Assembly (NCBI GenBank): GCA_011109175.1
Contig: RDEW01000002.1
Coordinates: 144,579 to 208,578, forward strand
DNA: 64,000 bases
Origin: Dicyema japonicum
Lineage: Eukaryota; Dicyemida; Rhombozoa; Dicyemidae
Reading direction: 5' to 3'
Positions 11,206 through 23,689 of the stretch are shown in pieces. The notes below the pieces were generated by a model that was not told the DNA's origin, did no database searches, and saw only the letters and a program-made list of their open reading frames with translations. Each line of letters starts with the position of its first letter. The stretch's first letter is position 1. The translations under genes were made by a program, and so were the position numbers.

Positions 11206-12945
11206 TCATCGCGGTGTAGCACCCAACTCTTCTTCTATAAAAGCAAACATCTCGTATTGCTCCATTAACCTAACTCCATTGGTCGCCTAAAAACAATGTC
11301 ATAAATTCTTACATTAAAAGAATGCCGAGCTTCTCTGTCTGATTTCTTCTGCCGATCCCACTCACGTCGCATTTCCGAAGTAACAAAACGTGAGTTCGGA
11401 AATACTTCCTTCTTAGGAGCTCCCAAAATAGATTCCAACAAGTCAGTTGGGTCCAACTTTGAAGTTACTGACGGTTTGAATTCCCTCCTTTCCACCTTAC
11501 AGGCTTCACTGGAGCACGTGGTTTTACTTTCTGAAGGTTGTTAGTCTGACTGACAGTAGGAGGGGTGAGGACCATACCAGGCCACGAGATATTTTTGTTG
11601 ACAGGGTGGTTCACAGGCTGAAACAAAGTTTCGATGTCATCCTCATCCTCCACAACCTTTTGAATTTCCCGGGTCTTCTTAGGTCGGGGCTCCTTAGGGG
11701 GCCTAACTGTGTTTTCCAGCACACGTGGCCGAGGAGCACGCGGTCTCGGCTTGGTTTCTATGTATAACTGGTGTAGTCTTACCTTTGGGGTGTTCCTTGA
11801 CGTAATCAGCCAAATGCTTCTCAATGACCCGGATTCCCCGTTCGTTCAAATTGTTAGATTTCCCCCCAGAATTCCTATTGCCTTCATCCTATCAATCTCT
11901 TCCCCTAAAAAATCAGCTATTGGCCTACTTGGGACGTTCTTTAGCATTTTATTTATCAGCTTCTGCTTCCCAGCCGTAGATGGGACCCTCTTCCGCTTCT
12001 TGGGTGAGATTATATTGCACATAGCATCAACTCTTTCAGACACTTTAATGAGGGTTTCCTTTATTTGCTTGAATCTACAGTGCACGAGGTAGTGACTGTA
12101 GCCATATTTGTTCAGAAAGTGCTCAAACAAGGTCTATAGATTAAATGGATACTGAACCTGTAGCTTTCTCGCCTGTTCATAGCAATCTGATCCAGGAATG
12201 TTGTATGCGTAGCTGTTTGAGAACAGCAGCTTCATATCACGGACGAAGTCGTTCATATGTCCACAGCTTTCGCTCTATTCCTTATGATGGTGAGGTCTAT
12301 GGGGGAACAGATGATGGTTGGGTAGTCAGGGTACTTCTCCAGGTCGACTGGTTTCATAAACGGACGAGTTATATTCTAAACTAAAAATGGCCACAAGACT
12401 CGATATTTTTTGTCCAAAATCCCCGCCAGAATTTCGAATGGTTTATTTATAACGACTCTCTTGGCCAGTTGGGAGGACTTCTCAAGGACATTTTCCTGAC
12501 CATATAAAAGACACAAACCTCGGTAGGCAGTTTGGCTGTCAAGGAGTCGAAATAGACTTTAATTGATCGAGCCAGCTTACAGACTCTCTAAAACTACAAA
12601 ACTGATGAGAACATCAGTGCTGGGATTGTATTTCAGGCAATTATCGATCATCAAGTCAAAGTCACTTATGCAGGTAGCAGCGTCTTTATACCAACCATTG
12701 GTGAGTCGTTTGGTTATAGAAGACAAGTCCATTGGATGCTTTATAATGGTGGTGTAATCCTGAGATTAGTTAAGGAATTACTGGAATACACAAAAGAATA
12801 GGGTTGATTGTTGTCCTGAATGGGTGCGAATGATTGTGATTGATAACAGAGGGAATTATTTCGGACATTAGTATCTTTAGCTTATTGGTGAGGGGTATCG
12901 CTTGTCTGGGTCAGGAATTGTGGAGATATGAATTGGATTATGCAT
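11206..12945 (-). pseudogene. BET double-bromodomain gene, copy 1 (frameshifted)
   Basis: Same gene as the intact copy at 23690-25433, with the same seven introns. Spliced length is four bases short. The deletions relative to copy 4 are one G in the run at 12892-12895 (breaks the N-terminus), one G near 12270 in bromodomain 2, one C in the run at 11862-11867, and one A near 11500. Each lies in or beside a homopolymer. If real, translation could at best restart at an internal ATG and would stop in bromodomain 2. If these are assembly errors, the copy is functional. Confidence 0.85.
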
Positions 12946-14446
12946 AAAGTTCTAGTTTTAAATGTCGAAAGTAAACAACTTCACAACGCGTTAAGCTCAG
13001 CAAAATATAAATATTTAAATTTAATTATAAATAATAAATATAAATTATATATTTTTATAATTTCTATTAAAAGTTGAGTTCTTATTTTCATCGATAAAAT
13101 ATTAGCGAACAAACTTTCCACAGATTCTTCCTTGACTTTAAGTACCGTAATTAAGTTCTGATTTGTCTACAATAAGTCAGTATTCAGATTTAGCAGTGTC
13201 TTATAAACTAAATTGGCGGACATTCCCAAAAGCTCTCTATAGCGGATTAGAATAATTCTGAAAGCTCGCTAAAGATTCATCTTGATGAAACGACTTTAAC
13301 ACCACTCTTATCTGTTTGAAATGTAAACATAAACACTTATGCATCAGAGACGGAGATTAAAGAACTTCAACGGACAATTAACTGATAAGAGTGTAATGAG
13401 TTCAGGGCTATTAAAGAAATCATCCGTAGCATTGTAAGACAAAAAGAAGAAAGATAAATCGCTAATTCAAATCTACGATTTATTGGTCTCCAAAAGCAAA
13501 ATCCCGTTGGTGGTTCACCTTAGTTTGATGTAAACCAAACCATTCATCAGTCTTTTCTATCGATCGATCTCAATAATCCGTGCGGTTTTATGAGTGCTGG
13601 AGAAATTAGTTCTTGAACAATCTACCACAGCTCACTTGATAAGATACTCGACCAAACTAATTCATTTCTGACGGCTCAAATAGTCTTAACCTACTTTCAC
13701 GGAAAATTCTAACAACAAAAATCTTCTTGACGTATATCCATTGTAATCTCAAGTTGTGACTAGTAGACTTTATCAGTGACCACAGAGAACATGTGATATT
13801 CAATGTCACCGGTTGAGAATGAGATACGGTTGACCTTCATGCTCTAAATCCCCCAACAATACCCTTTGTCGTACATTGACGATAGTTGCATCAAGACAAT
13901 TATTTTCCTTTATGCAAATTAATTTAGGATTCAAAGAGCTACCGTTAACTTAACAAGTTTATGATCATTAAGAATGTTCGAGAATTAATGATTCCCCCTA
14001 TCAGAAACTGATCTTCAACAACCAAAGTTCCTACCTTGATAATTTAAGAAACTCATTTAAAGTCAAATTCTTCCTCAAAATATATAATTTTAAGACAACC
14101 AACGTGTCTGTACTATTTTCGGATATTTTCTATTTTTAATTATTTACCCCTGAACCAGATGGCACGAAACTCAAATGCGGACCAAGTTAGTTAGTAAAAT
14201 GACCCCAGCCTCGCTAACTTTTAGGAGACCAGCGACTATAAATTAGCACGCAGCAAACACTGGTCACTCCCATAGATCCGTCAGTCTTGGCCTTGTAGAT
14301 GAGCAGTTTACTAATTACGGATATTTAAAAATGTAATTTGGCTTCAACTCGAGAGGTTGAAAAAGAGACAGAGAACATTTTTACCTCATTTAATTTTTTA
14401 GGAATTAGCGTGGCGTCATGCGGTTTACCTATTGTTGGCGCTCAAT
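12946..14446. other. Array unit part upstream of the BET gene
   Basis: No convincing gene. A minus-strand ORF beginning MKVNRISFSTGDIEYHMFSV starts near 13840 in this unit but has an in-frame stop; the open form is in unit 2 (17884-18015). The BET promoter must lie here; next to the start there is a 60-bp stretch of almost pure A/T (13010-13070). Confidence 0.4.
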
Positions 14447-15376
14447 GGATACACTTAATTAGTTGTTTACTACAACTTCTTTCTGGGTGTATCCGGCCGG
14501 GGTTAATAAATAAAATAATTAAAGTCAGTTAAGAGGGTTTTTTAAAGTCGAACAAGGTCACGGATAATCTTGCAATCATGAGAACAGCCACATGGTTAGT
14601 TTTGCTTTAAATAGATAACACTTATTCTTGAATTTTAACTTTTTTTTATTTTAGTTTCTTAAGTAATAATTATGTCTATAATTTAGGCTACTTGAATGGG
14701 TAGGTAGTTTTTACCTATTACGTTTGATATCGAAGTCATCCTGTTAAATATCTGGTGACCTCTTGGATCATTAAATCGATCCGACTGACTTTGCCGTCAG
14801 CTTGTGGACCTATTATTCCCGATGTCTCCACATATTTAATTTTTTTTAACTTGCATTATGATGGATTTTATGAGAATCAAAAGCGTAGCATGGTGCACTC
14901 CCGACATAAAAAAGATTTCCGTTGATTTCTTCACGTTAGACCTATTTACAGTTAATTTAAAATTTCTAATAGTGCAGTAAAACGGTGCAGACATTAGTGC
15001 AATATAGATACGTCGTCACATCGAAATTTATACCAACAAAGTAGTATGCTAACTGATCTATCATGCTTGCTAATAAAAATTCTTTACCAGTTTATGTATG
15101 AGCGTGGGAATTTCTACTACTTCTAATTTCTCAAGTACTTCATATTAAACTGTGTCGATACTGTCCCACGTTATCACATCCACTTAAAATCAATGAACAA
15201 TAAATAAACTATAAATTTGAATATAAAATGAACTATCCCCATTAAACATAAAAGTAAAAAACTCAAAAAACTTTATTTTACCTGATCTTAGCACGTCTTA
15301 AGACAAAATTTCCTAAAATACACTTAATTCTCTTTAGAACCGAAGCAAATAAACAATATAAAAATAGAAATAATAA

Positions 15377-17119
15377 TCATCGCGGTGTAGCACCCAACTC
15401 TTCTTCGATAAAAGCAAACATCTCGTATTGCTCCATTAACCTAACTCCATTGGTCGCCTAAAAACAATGTCATAATTCTTACATTAAAGGAATGCCGAGC
15501 TTCTCTGTCTGATTTCTTCTGCCGATCCCACTCACGTCGCATTTCCGAAGTAACAAAACGTGAGTTCGGAAATACTTCCTTCTTAGGAGCTCCCAAAATA
15601 GATTCCAACAAGTCAGTTGGGTCCAACTTTGAAGTTACTGACGGTTTGAATTCCCTCCTTTCCACCTTACAAGGCTTCACTGGAGCACGTGGTTTTTACT
15701 TTCTGAAGATTGTTGGTCTGACTGACAGTAGGAGGGGTGAGGACCATACCAGGCCACGAGATATTTTTGTTAACAGGGTGGTTCACAGGCTGAAACAAAG
15801 TTTCGATGTCATCCTCATCCTCCACAACCTTTTGAATTTCCCGGGTCTTCTTAAGTCGGGGCTCCCTAGGGGGCCTAACTGTGTTCTCCAGCACACGTGG
15901 CCGAGGAGCACGCGGTCTCGGCTTGGTTTCTATGCATAACTGATGTAGTCTTACCTTTGGGGTGTTCCTTGACGTAATCAGCCAAATGTTTCTCAATGAC
16001 CCGGATTCCCCGTTCGTTCAAATTGTTAGATTTCCCCCCCAGAATTCCTATTGCCTTCATCCTATCAATCTCTTCCCCTAAAAAATCAGCTATTGGCCTA
16101 CTTGGGACGTTCTTTAGCATTTTATTTATCAGCTTCTGCTTCCCAGCCGTAGATTGGACCCTCTTCCGCTTCTTGGGTGAGATTATATTGCACATAGCAT
16201 CAACTCTTTCAGACACTTTAATGAGGGTTTCCTTTATTTGCTTGAATCTACAGTGCACGAGGTAGTGACTGTAGCCATATTTGTTCAGAAAGTGCTCAAA
16301 CAAGGTCTATAGATTAAATGGATACTGAACCTGTAGCTTTCTCGCCTGTTCATAGCAATCTGATCCAGGAATGTTGTATGCGTAGCTGTTTGAGAACAGC
16401 AGCTTCATATCACGGACGAAGTCGTTCATATGTCCACAGCTTTCGGCTCTATTTCCTTATGATGGTGAGGTCTATGGGGGAACAGATGATGGTTGGGTAA
16501 TCAGGGTACTTCTCCAGGTCGACTGGTTTCATAAACGGACGAGTTATATTCTAAACTAAAAATGGCCACAAGACTCGATATTTTTGTCCAAAATGCCCGC
16601 CAGAATTTCGAATGGTTTATTTATAACGACTCTCTTGGCCAGTTGGGAGGACTTTTCAAGGACATTTTCCTGACCATATAAAAGACACAAACCTCGGTAG
16701 GCAGTTTGGCCGTCAAGGAGTCGAAATAGACTTTAATTGATCGAGCCAGCTTACAGACTCTCTAAAACTACAAAACTGATGAGAACATCAGTGCTGGGAT
16801 TGTATTTCAGACAATTATCGATCATCAAATCAAAGTCACTTATGCAGGTAGCAGCGTCTTTATACCAACCATTGGTGAGTCGTTTGGTTATAGAAGACAA
16901 GTCCATTGGATGCTTTATAATGGTGGTGTAATCCTGAGATTAGTTAAGGAATTACTGGAATACACAAAAGAATAGGGTTGATTGTGGTCCTGAATGGGTG
17001 CGAATGATTGTGATTGATAACAGAGGGAATTATTTCGGACATTAGTATCTTTAGCTTATTGGTGAGGGGTATCGCTTGTCTGGGTCAGGAATTGTGGAGA
17101 TATGAATTGGATTATGCAT
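15377..17119 (-). pseudogene. BET double-bromodomain gene, copy 2 (frameshifted)
   Basis: Copy of the gene at 23690-25433. Relative to that copy it has lost one G in the run near 17066-17070 and one T near 16580-16585, and gained one T near 16450 (bromodomain 2) and one T near 15692-15696 (tail). Its last intron is 25 rather than 26 nt. It keeps the seven-C form (about 16034-16040) that holds the NET-like region in frame, unlike copies 1 and 3. As read, it cannot give a full-length protein. Confidence 0.85.
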
Positions 17120-17883
17120 AAAGTTCTAGTTTTAAATGTCGAAAGTAAACAACTTCACAACGCGTTAAGCTCAGCAAAATATAAATATTTAAATTTAATT
17201 ATTAATAATAAATATAAATTATATATTTTTATAATTTCTATTAAAAGTTGAGTTCTTATTTTCATCGATCAAATATTAGCGAACAAACTTTCCACAGATT
17301 CTTCCTTGACTTTAAGTACCGTAATTAAGTTCTGATTTGTCTACAATAAGTCAGTATTCAGATTTAGCAGTGTCTTATAAACTAAATTGGCGGACATTCC
17401 CAAAAGCTCTCTATAGCGGATTAGAATAATTCTGAAAGCTCGCTAAAGATTCATCTTGATGAAACGACTTTAACACCACTCTTATCTGTTTGACATGTAA
17501 ACATAAACACTTATGCATCAGAGAAGGAGATTAAAGAACTTCAACAGACAATTAACTGATAAGAGTGTAATGAGCTCAGAGCTATTAAAGAAATCATCCG
17601 TAGCATTGTAAGACAAAAAGAAGAAAGATAAATCGCTAATTCAAATCTACGATTTATTGGTCTCCAAAAGCAAAATCCCGTCGGTGGTTCACCTTAGTTT
17701 GATGTAAACCAAACCATTCATCAGTCTTTTCTATCGATCGATCTCAATAATCCGTGCGGTTTCATGAGTGCTGGAGAAATTAGTTCTTGGAACAATCTAC
17801 CACAGCTCACTTGATAAGATACTCGACCAAACTAATTCATTTCTGAAGGCTCAAATAGTCTTAACCTACTTTCACGGAAAATT

Positions 17884-18015
17884 CTAACAACAAAAATCTT
17901 CTTGACGTCTATCCATTGTAATCTCAAGTCGTGACTGGTAGACTTTATCAGTGACCACAGAGAACATGTGATATTCAATGTCACCGGTTGAGAATGAGAT
18001 ACGGTTGACCTTCAT
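17884..18015 (-). other. Small ORF in the array spacer, unit 2 (unidentified)
   Basis: A 43-codon reading frame beginning MKVNRISFSTGDIEYHMFSV, with dispersed homologues in the other units. Unit 1 has a stop and unit 4 a one-base deletion. I do not recognise it. It may be a first exon of a gene whose later short exons I could not place, or chance. Confidence 0.2.
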
Positions 18016-19535
18016 GCTCTAAATCCCCCAACAATACCCTTTGTCGTACATTGACGATAGTTGCATCAAGACAATTATTTTCCTTTATGCGAATTAATTT
18101 AGGATTCAAAGAGCTACCGTTAACTTAACAAGTTTATGATCATTAAGAATGTTCGAGAATTAATGATTCCCCCTATCAGAAACTGATCTTCAACAACCAA
18201 AGTTCCTACCTTGATAATTTAAGAAACTCATTTAAAGTCAAATTCTTCCTCAAAATATTTAATTTTAAGACAACCAACGTGTCTGTACTATTTTCGGATA
18301 TTTTCTATTTTTAATTATTTACCCCTGAACCAGGTGGCACGAAACTCAAATGCGGACCAAGTTAGTTAGTTAAGTAACTGCAGCCTCGCTAACTTTTAGG
18401 AGACCAGCGACTATAAAGTAGTACGCAGCAAACACTCGTCACTACCATAGATCCGTCAGTCTTGGCCTTGTAGACGAGCAGTTTACTAATTACGGATATT
18501 TAAAAATGTGATTTGGCTTCAACTCGAGAGGTTGAAAAAAAGACAGAGAACATCTTTTACCTAATTTAATTTTTTTAGGAATTAGCGTGGCGTCATGCGG
18601 TTCACCTATCGTTGGCGCTCAAATGGATACACTTAATTAGTTGTTTACTATAACTTCTTTCTGGGTGTATCCGGCCGGGGTTAATAAATAAAATAATTAA
18701 AGTCAGTTAAGAGGGTTTTTTAAAGTCGAACAAGGTCACGGATAATCTTGCAATCATGAGAACAGCCACATGGTTAGTTTTGCTTTAAATAGATAACACT
18801 TTTCTTGAATTTTAACTTTTTTTTATTTTTAGTTTCTTAAGTAATAATTATGTCTATAATTTAGGCTACTTGAATGGGTAGGTTGTTTTTACCTATTACG
18901 TTTGATATCGAAGTCATCCTGTTAATATCTGGTGACCTTTTGGATCATTGAATCGATCCGACTGACTTTGCCGTCAGCTTGTGGACCTATTATTCCCGAT
19001 GTCTCCACATATTTAATTTTTTTCAACTTGCATTATGATGGATTTCATAAGAATCAAAAGCGTAGCATGGTGCACTCCCGACATAAAGAAGATTTCTGTT
19101 GATTTCTTCACGTTAGACCTATTTACAGTTAATTTAAGATTTCTAATAGTGCAGTAAAACGGTGCAGACATTAGTGCAATATAGATACGTCGTCACATCG
19201 AAATTTATACCAACAAAGTAGTATGCTAACTGATCTATCATGCTTGCTAATAAAAATTCTTTATCAGTTTATGTATGAGCGTGGGAATTTCTACTACTTC
19301 TAAATTCTCAAGTACTTCTATTAAACTGTGTCAATACTGTCCCACGTTATCACATCCACTTCAAATCAATGAACAATAAACTATAAAATGAACTGTCCCA
19401 TTAAACATAAAAGTAAAAAACTCAAAAAACTTTATTTTACCTAATCTTAGCACGTCTTAACACAAAATTTCCTAAAATACACTTAATTCTCTTTAGAACC
19501 GAAGCAAATAAACAATATAAAAATAGAAATAATAA

Positions 19536-21277
19536 TCATCGCGGTGTAGCACCCAACTCTTCTTCGATAAAAGCAAACATCTCGTATTGCTCCATTAACC
19601 TAACTCCATTGGTCGCCTAAAAACAATGTCATAAATTCTTACATTAAAGGAATGCCGAGCTTCTCTGTCTGATTTCTTCTGCCGATCCCACTCACGTCGC
19701 ATTTCCGAAGTAACAAAACGTGAGTTCGGAAATACTTCCTTCTTAGGAGCTCCCAAAATAGATTCCAACAAGTCAGTTGGGTCCAACTTTGAAGTTACTG
19801 ACGGTTTGAATTCCCTCCTTTCCACCTTACAAGGCTTCACTGGAGCACGTGGTTTTACTTTCTGAAGATTGTTGGTCTGACTGACAGTAGGAGGGGTGAG
19901 GACCATACCAGGCCACGAGATATTTTTGTTGACAGGGTGGTTCACAGGCTGAAACAAAGTTTCGATGTCATCCTCATCCTCCACAACCTTTTGAATTTCC
20001 CGGGTCTTCTTAGGTCGGGGCTCCTTAGGGGGCCTAACTGTGTTCTCCAGCACACGTGGCCGAGGAGCACGAGGTCTCGGCTTGGTTTCTATGCATAACT
20101 GGTGTAGTCTTACCTTTGGGGTGTTCCTTGACGTAATCAGCCAAATGCTTCTCAATAACCCGGATTCCCCGTTCGTTCAAATTGTTAGATTTCCCCCCAG
20201 AATTCCTATTGCCTTCATCCTATCAATCTCTTCCCCTAAGAAATCAGCTATTGGCATACTTGGGACGTTCTTTAGCATTTTATTTATCAGCTTCTGCTTC
20301 CCAGCCGTAGATGGGACCCTCTTCCGCTTCTTGGGTGAGATTATATTGCACATAGCATCAACTCTTTCAGACACTTTAATGAGGTTTTCCTTTATTTGCT
20401 TGAATCTACAGTGCACGAGGTAGTGACTGTAGCCATATTTGTTCAGAAAGTGCTCAAACAAGGTCTATGGATTAAAAGGATACTGAACCTGTAGCTTTCT
20501 CGCCTGTTCATAGCAATCTGATCCAGGAATGTTGTATGCGTAGCTGTTTGAGAACAGCAGCTTCATATCACGGACGAAGTCGTTCATATGTCCACAGCTT
20601 TCAGCTCTATTCCTTATGATGGTGAGGTCTATGGGGGAACAGATGATGGTTGGGTAGTCAGGGTACTTCTCCAGGTCGACTGGTTTCATAAACGGACGAG
20701 TTATATTCTAAACTAAAAATGGCCAAAAGACTCGATATTTTTTGTCCAAAATGCCCGCCAGAATTTCGAATGGTTTATTTATAACGACTCTCTTGGCCAG
20801 TTGGGAGGACTTTTCAAGGACATTTTCCTGACCATATAAAAGACACAAACCTCGGTAGGCAGTTTGGCTGTCAAGGAGTCGAAATAGACTTTAATTGATC
20901 GAGCCAGCTTACAGACTCTCTAAAACTACAAAACTGATGAGAACATCAGTGCTGGGATTGTATTTCAGGCAATTATCGATCATCAAGTCAAAGTCACTTA
21001 TGCAGGTAGCAGCGTCTTTATACCAACCATTGGTGAGTCGTTTGGTTATAGAAGACAAGTCCATTGGATGCTTTATAATGGTGGTGTAATCCTGAGATTA
21101 GTTAAGGAATTACTGGAATACACAAAAGAATAGGGTTGATTGTTGTCCTGAATGGGTGCGAATGATTGTGATTGATAACAGAGGGAATTATTTCGGACAT
21201 TAGTATCTTTAGCTTATTGGTGAGGGGGTATCGCTTGTTGGGTCAGGAATTGTGGAGATATGAATTGGATTATGCAT
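19536..21277 (-). pseudogene. BET double-bromodomain gene, copy 3 (two frameshifts)
   Basis: Closest to intact of the three broken copies: two single-base deletions relative to copy 4. One is a C lost near 21237-21240 (cttgttggg against cttgtctggg) in the first exon. The other is one C in the run at 20192-20197, which makes the frame leave the NET-like region early. Both bromodomains are otherwise open, and an internal ATG after the first break could start a shorter protein. Confidence 0.85.
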
Positions 21278-23098
21278 AAAGTTCTAGTTTTAAATGTCGA
21301 AAGTAAACAACTTCACAACGCGTTAAGCTCAGCAAAATATAAATATTTAAATTTAATTATTAATAATAAATATAAATTATATATTTTTATAATTTCTATT
21401 AAAAGTTGAGTTCTTATTTTCATCGATAAAATATTAGCGAACAAACTTTCCACAGATTCTTCCTTGACTTTAAGTACCATAATTAAGTTCTGATTTGTCT
21501 ACAATAAGTCAGTATTCAGATTTAGCAGTTTGTTATGAACTAAATTGGCGGACATACCCAAAAGCTCTCTATAGCGGATTAGAATAATTCTGAAAGCTCG
21601 CTAAAAATTCATCTTGATGAAACGACTTTAACACCACTCCTATCTGTTTGACATGTAAACATAAACACTTATGCATCAGAGAAGGAGATTAAAGAACTTC
21701 AACAGACAATTAACTGATAAGAGTGTAATGAGTTCAGAGTTATTAAAGAAATCATCCGTAGCATTGTAAGAAAAAAAGAAGAAAGATAAATTGCTAATTC
21801 AAATCTACGATTTATTGGTCTCCAAAAGCAAAATCCCGTCGGTGGTTCACTTTAGTTTGATGTGAACCAAACCATTCATCAGTCTTTTCTATCGATCGAT
21901 CTCAATAATCCGTGCGGTTTCATGAGTGCTGGAGAAATTAGTTCTTAGAACAATCTACCACAGCTCACTTGATAAGATACTCGACCAAACTAATTCATTT
22001 CTGACGGCTCAAATAGTCTTAACTTACTTTCACGGAAAATTCTAACAACAAAAATCTTCTTGACATCTATCCATTGTAATCTCAAGTCGTGACTGGTAGA
22101 CTTTATCAGTGACCACAGAGAACATGTGATATTCAATGTCACCGGTTGAGAATGAGATACGGTTGACTTTCATGCGCTAAATCCACCAACAATACCCTTT
22201 GTCGTACATTGACGATAGTTGCATCAAGACAATTATTTTCCTTTATGCGAATTAATTTAGGATTCAAAGAGCTACCGTTAACTTAACAAGTTTATGATCA
22301 TTAAGAATGTTCGAGAATTAATGATTCCCCCTATCAGAAACTGATTTTCAACAACCAAAGTTCCTACCTTGATAATTTAAGAAACTCATTTAAAGTCAAA
22401 TTCTTCCTCAAAATATATAATTCTAAGACAACCAACGTGTCTGTACTATTTTCGGATATTTTCTATTTTTAATTATTTACCCCTGAACCAGGTGGCACGG
22501 AACTCAAATGCGGACCAAGTTAGTTAGTTAAGTAACCCCAGCCTCGCTAACTTTTAGGAGACCAGCGACTATAAAGTAGTACGCAGCAAACACTGGTCAC
22601 TCCCATAGATCCGTCAGTCTTGGCCTTGTAGATGAGCAGTTTACTAATTACGGATATTTAAAAATGTAATTTGGCTTCAACTCGAGAGGTTGAAAAAGAG
22701 ACAGAGAACATTTTTACCTCATTTAATTTTTAGGAATTAGCGTGGCGTCATGCGGTTTACCTATTGTTGGCGCTCAATGGATACACTTAATTAGTTGTTT
22801 ACTATAACTTCTTTCTGGGTGTATCCGGCCGGGGTTAATAAATAAAATAATTAAAGTCAGTTAAGAGGGTTTTTTAAAGTCGAACAAGGTCACGGATAAT
22901 CTTGCAATCATGAGAACAGCCACATGGTTAGTTTTGCTTTAAATAGATAACACTTTTCTTGAATTTTAACTTTTTTTTATTTTTAGTTTCTTAAGTAATA
23001 ATTATGTCTATAATTTAGGCTACTTGACTGAGTAGGTTGTTTCTGCCTATTACGTTTGATATCGAAGTCATCCTGTTAATATCTGGTGACCTCTTGGA

Positions 23099-23323
23099 TC
23101 ATTGAATCGATCCGACTGACTTTGCCGTCAGCTTGTGGACTATTATTCCCGATGTCTCCACATATTTAATTTTTTTAACTTGCATTATGATGGATTTTAT
23201 GAGAATCAAAAGCGTAGCATGGTGCACTCCCGACATAAAGAAGATTTCCGTTGATTTCTTCACGTTAGACCTATTTACAGTTAATTTAAGATTTCTAATA
23301 GTGCAGTAAAACGGTGCAGACAT
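23099..23323 (-). CDS. Small ORF downstream of BET, 74 aa, present in all array units
   Basis: The frame begins MSAPFYCTIRNLKLT and continues to a stop at 23099. Versions lie about 4.16 kb apart in units 1-3. Between units, several substitutions in the first half are silent in this frame (for example the positions read as Thr, Leu and Phe), which favours real coding. In the second half an A-run (seven or eight bases) and one C differ among units, so either an intron begins just after MQ or the frame differs per unit. There is no recognised family or signal peptide. It lies on the same strand as BET, 3' of it. Confidence 0.3.
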   Translation of the reverse strand: MSAPFYCTIRNLKLTVNRSNVKKSTEIFFMSGVHHATLLILIKSIIMQVKKIKYVETSGIIVHKLTAKSVGSIQ

Positions 23324-23689
23324 TAGTGCAATATAGATACGTCGTCACATCGAAATTTATACCAACAAAGTAGTATGCTAACTGATCTATCATGCTTGCT
23401 AATAAAAATTCTTTACCAGTTTATGTATGAGCGTGGCAATTTCTACTACTTCTAAATTTCTCAAGTACTTCTATTAAACTGTGTCAATACTGTCCCACGT
23501 TATCACATCCACTTCAAATCAATGAACAATAAACTATAAAATGAACTGTCCCCATTAAACATAAAAGTAAAAAACTCAAAAAACTTTATTTTACCTAATC
23601 TTAGCACGTCTTAAGACAAAATTTCCTAAAATACACTTAATTCTCTTTAGAACCGAAGCAAATAAACAATATAAAAATAGAAATAATAA

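Noticed and set aside
11709-12384. Plus-strand ORFs over the BET copies (also at 16.0, 20.0 and 24.2 kb)
   Set aside because: They lie antisense to the bromodomain exons and show no domain; they are shadows.
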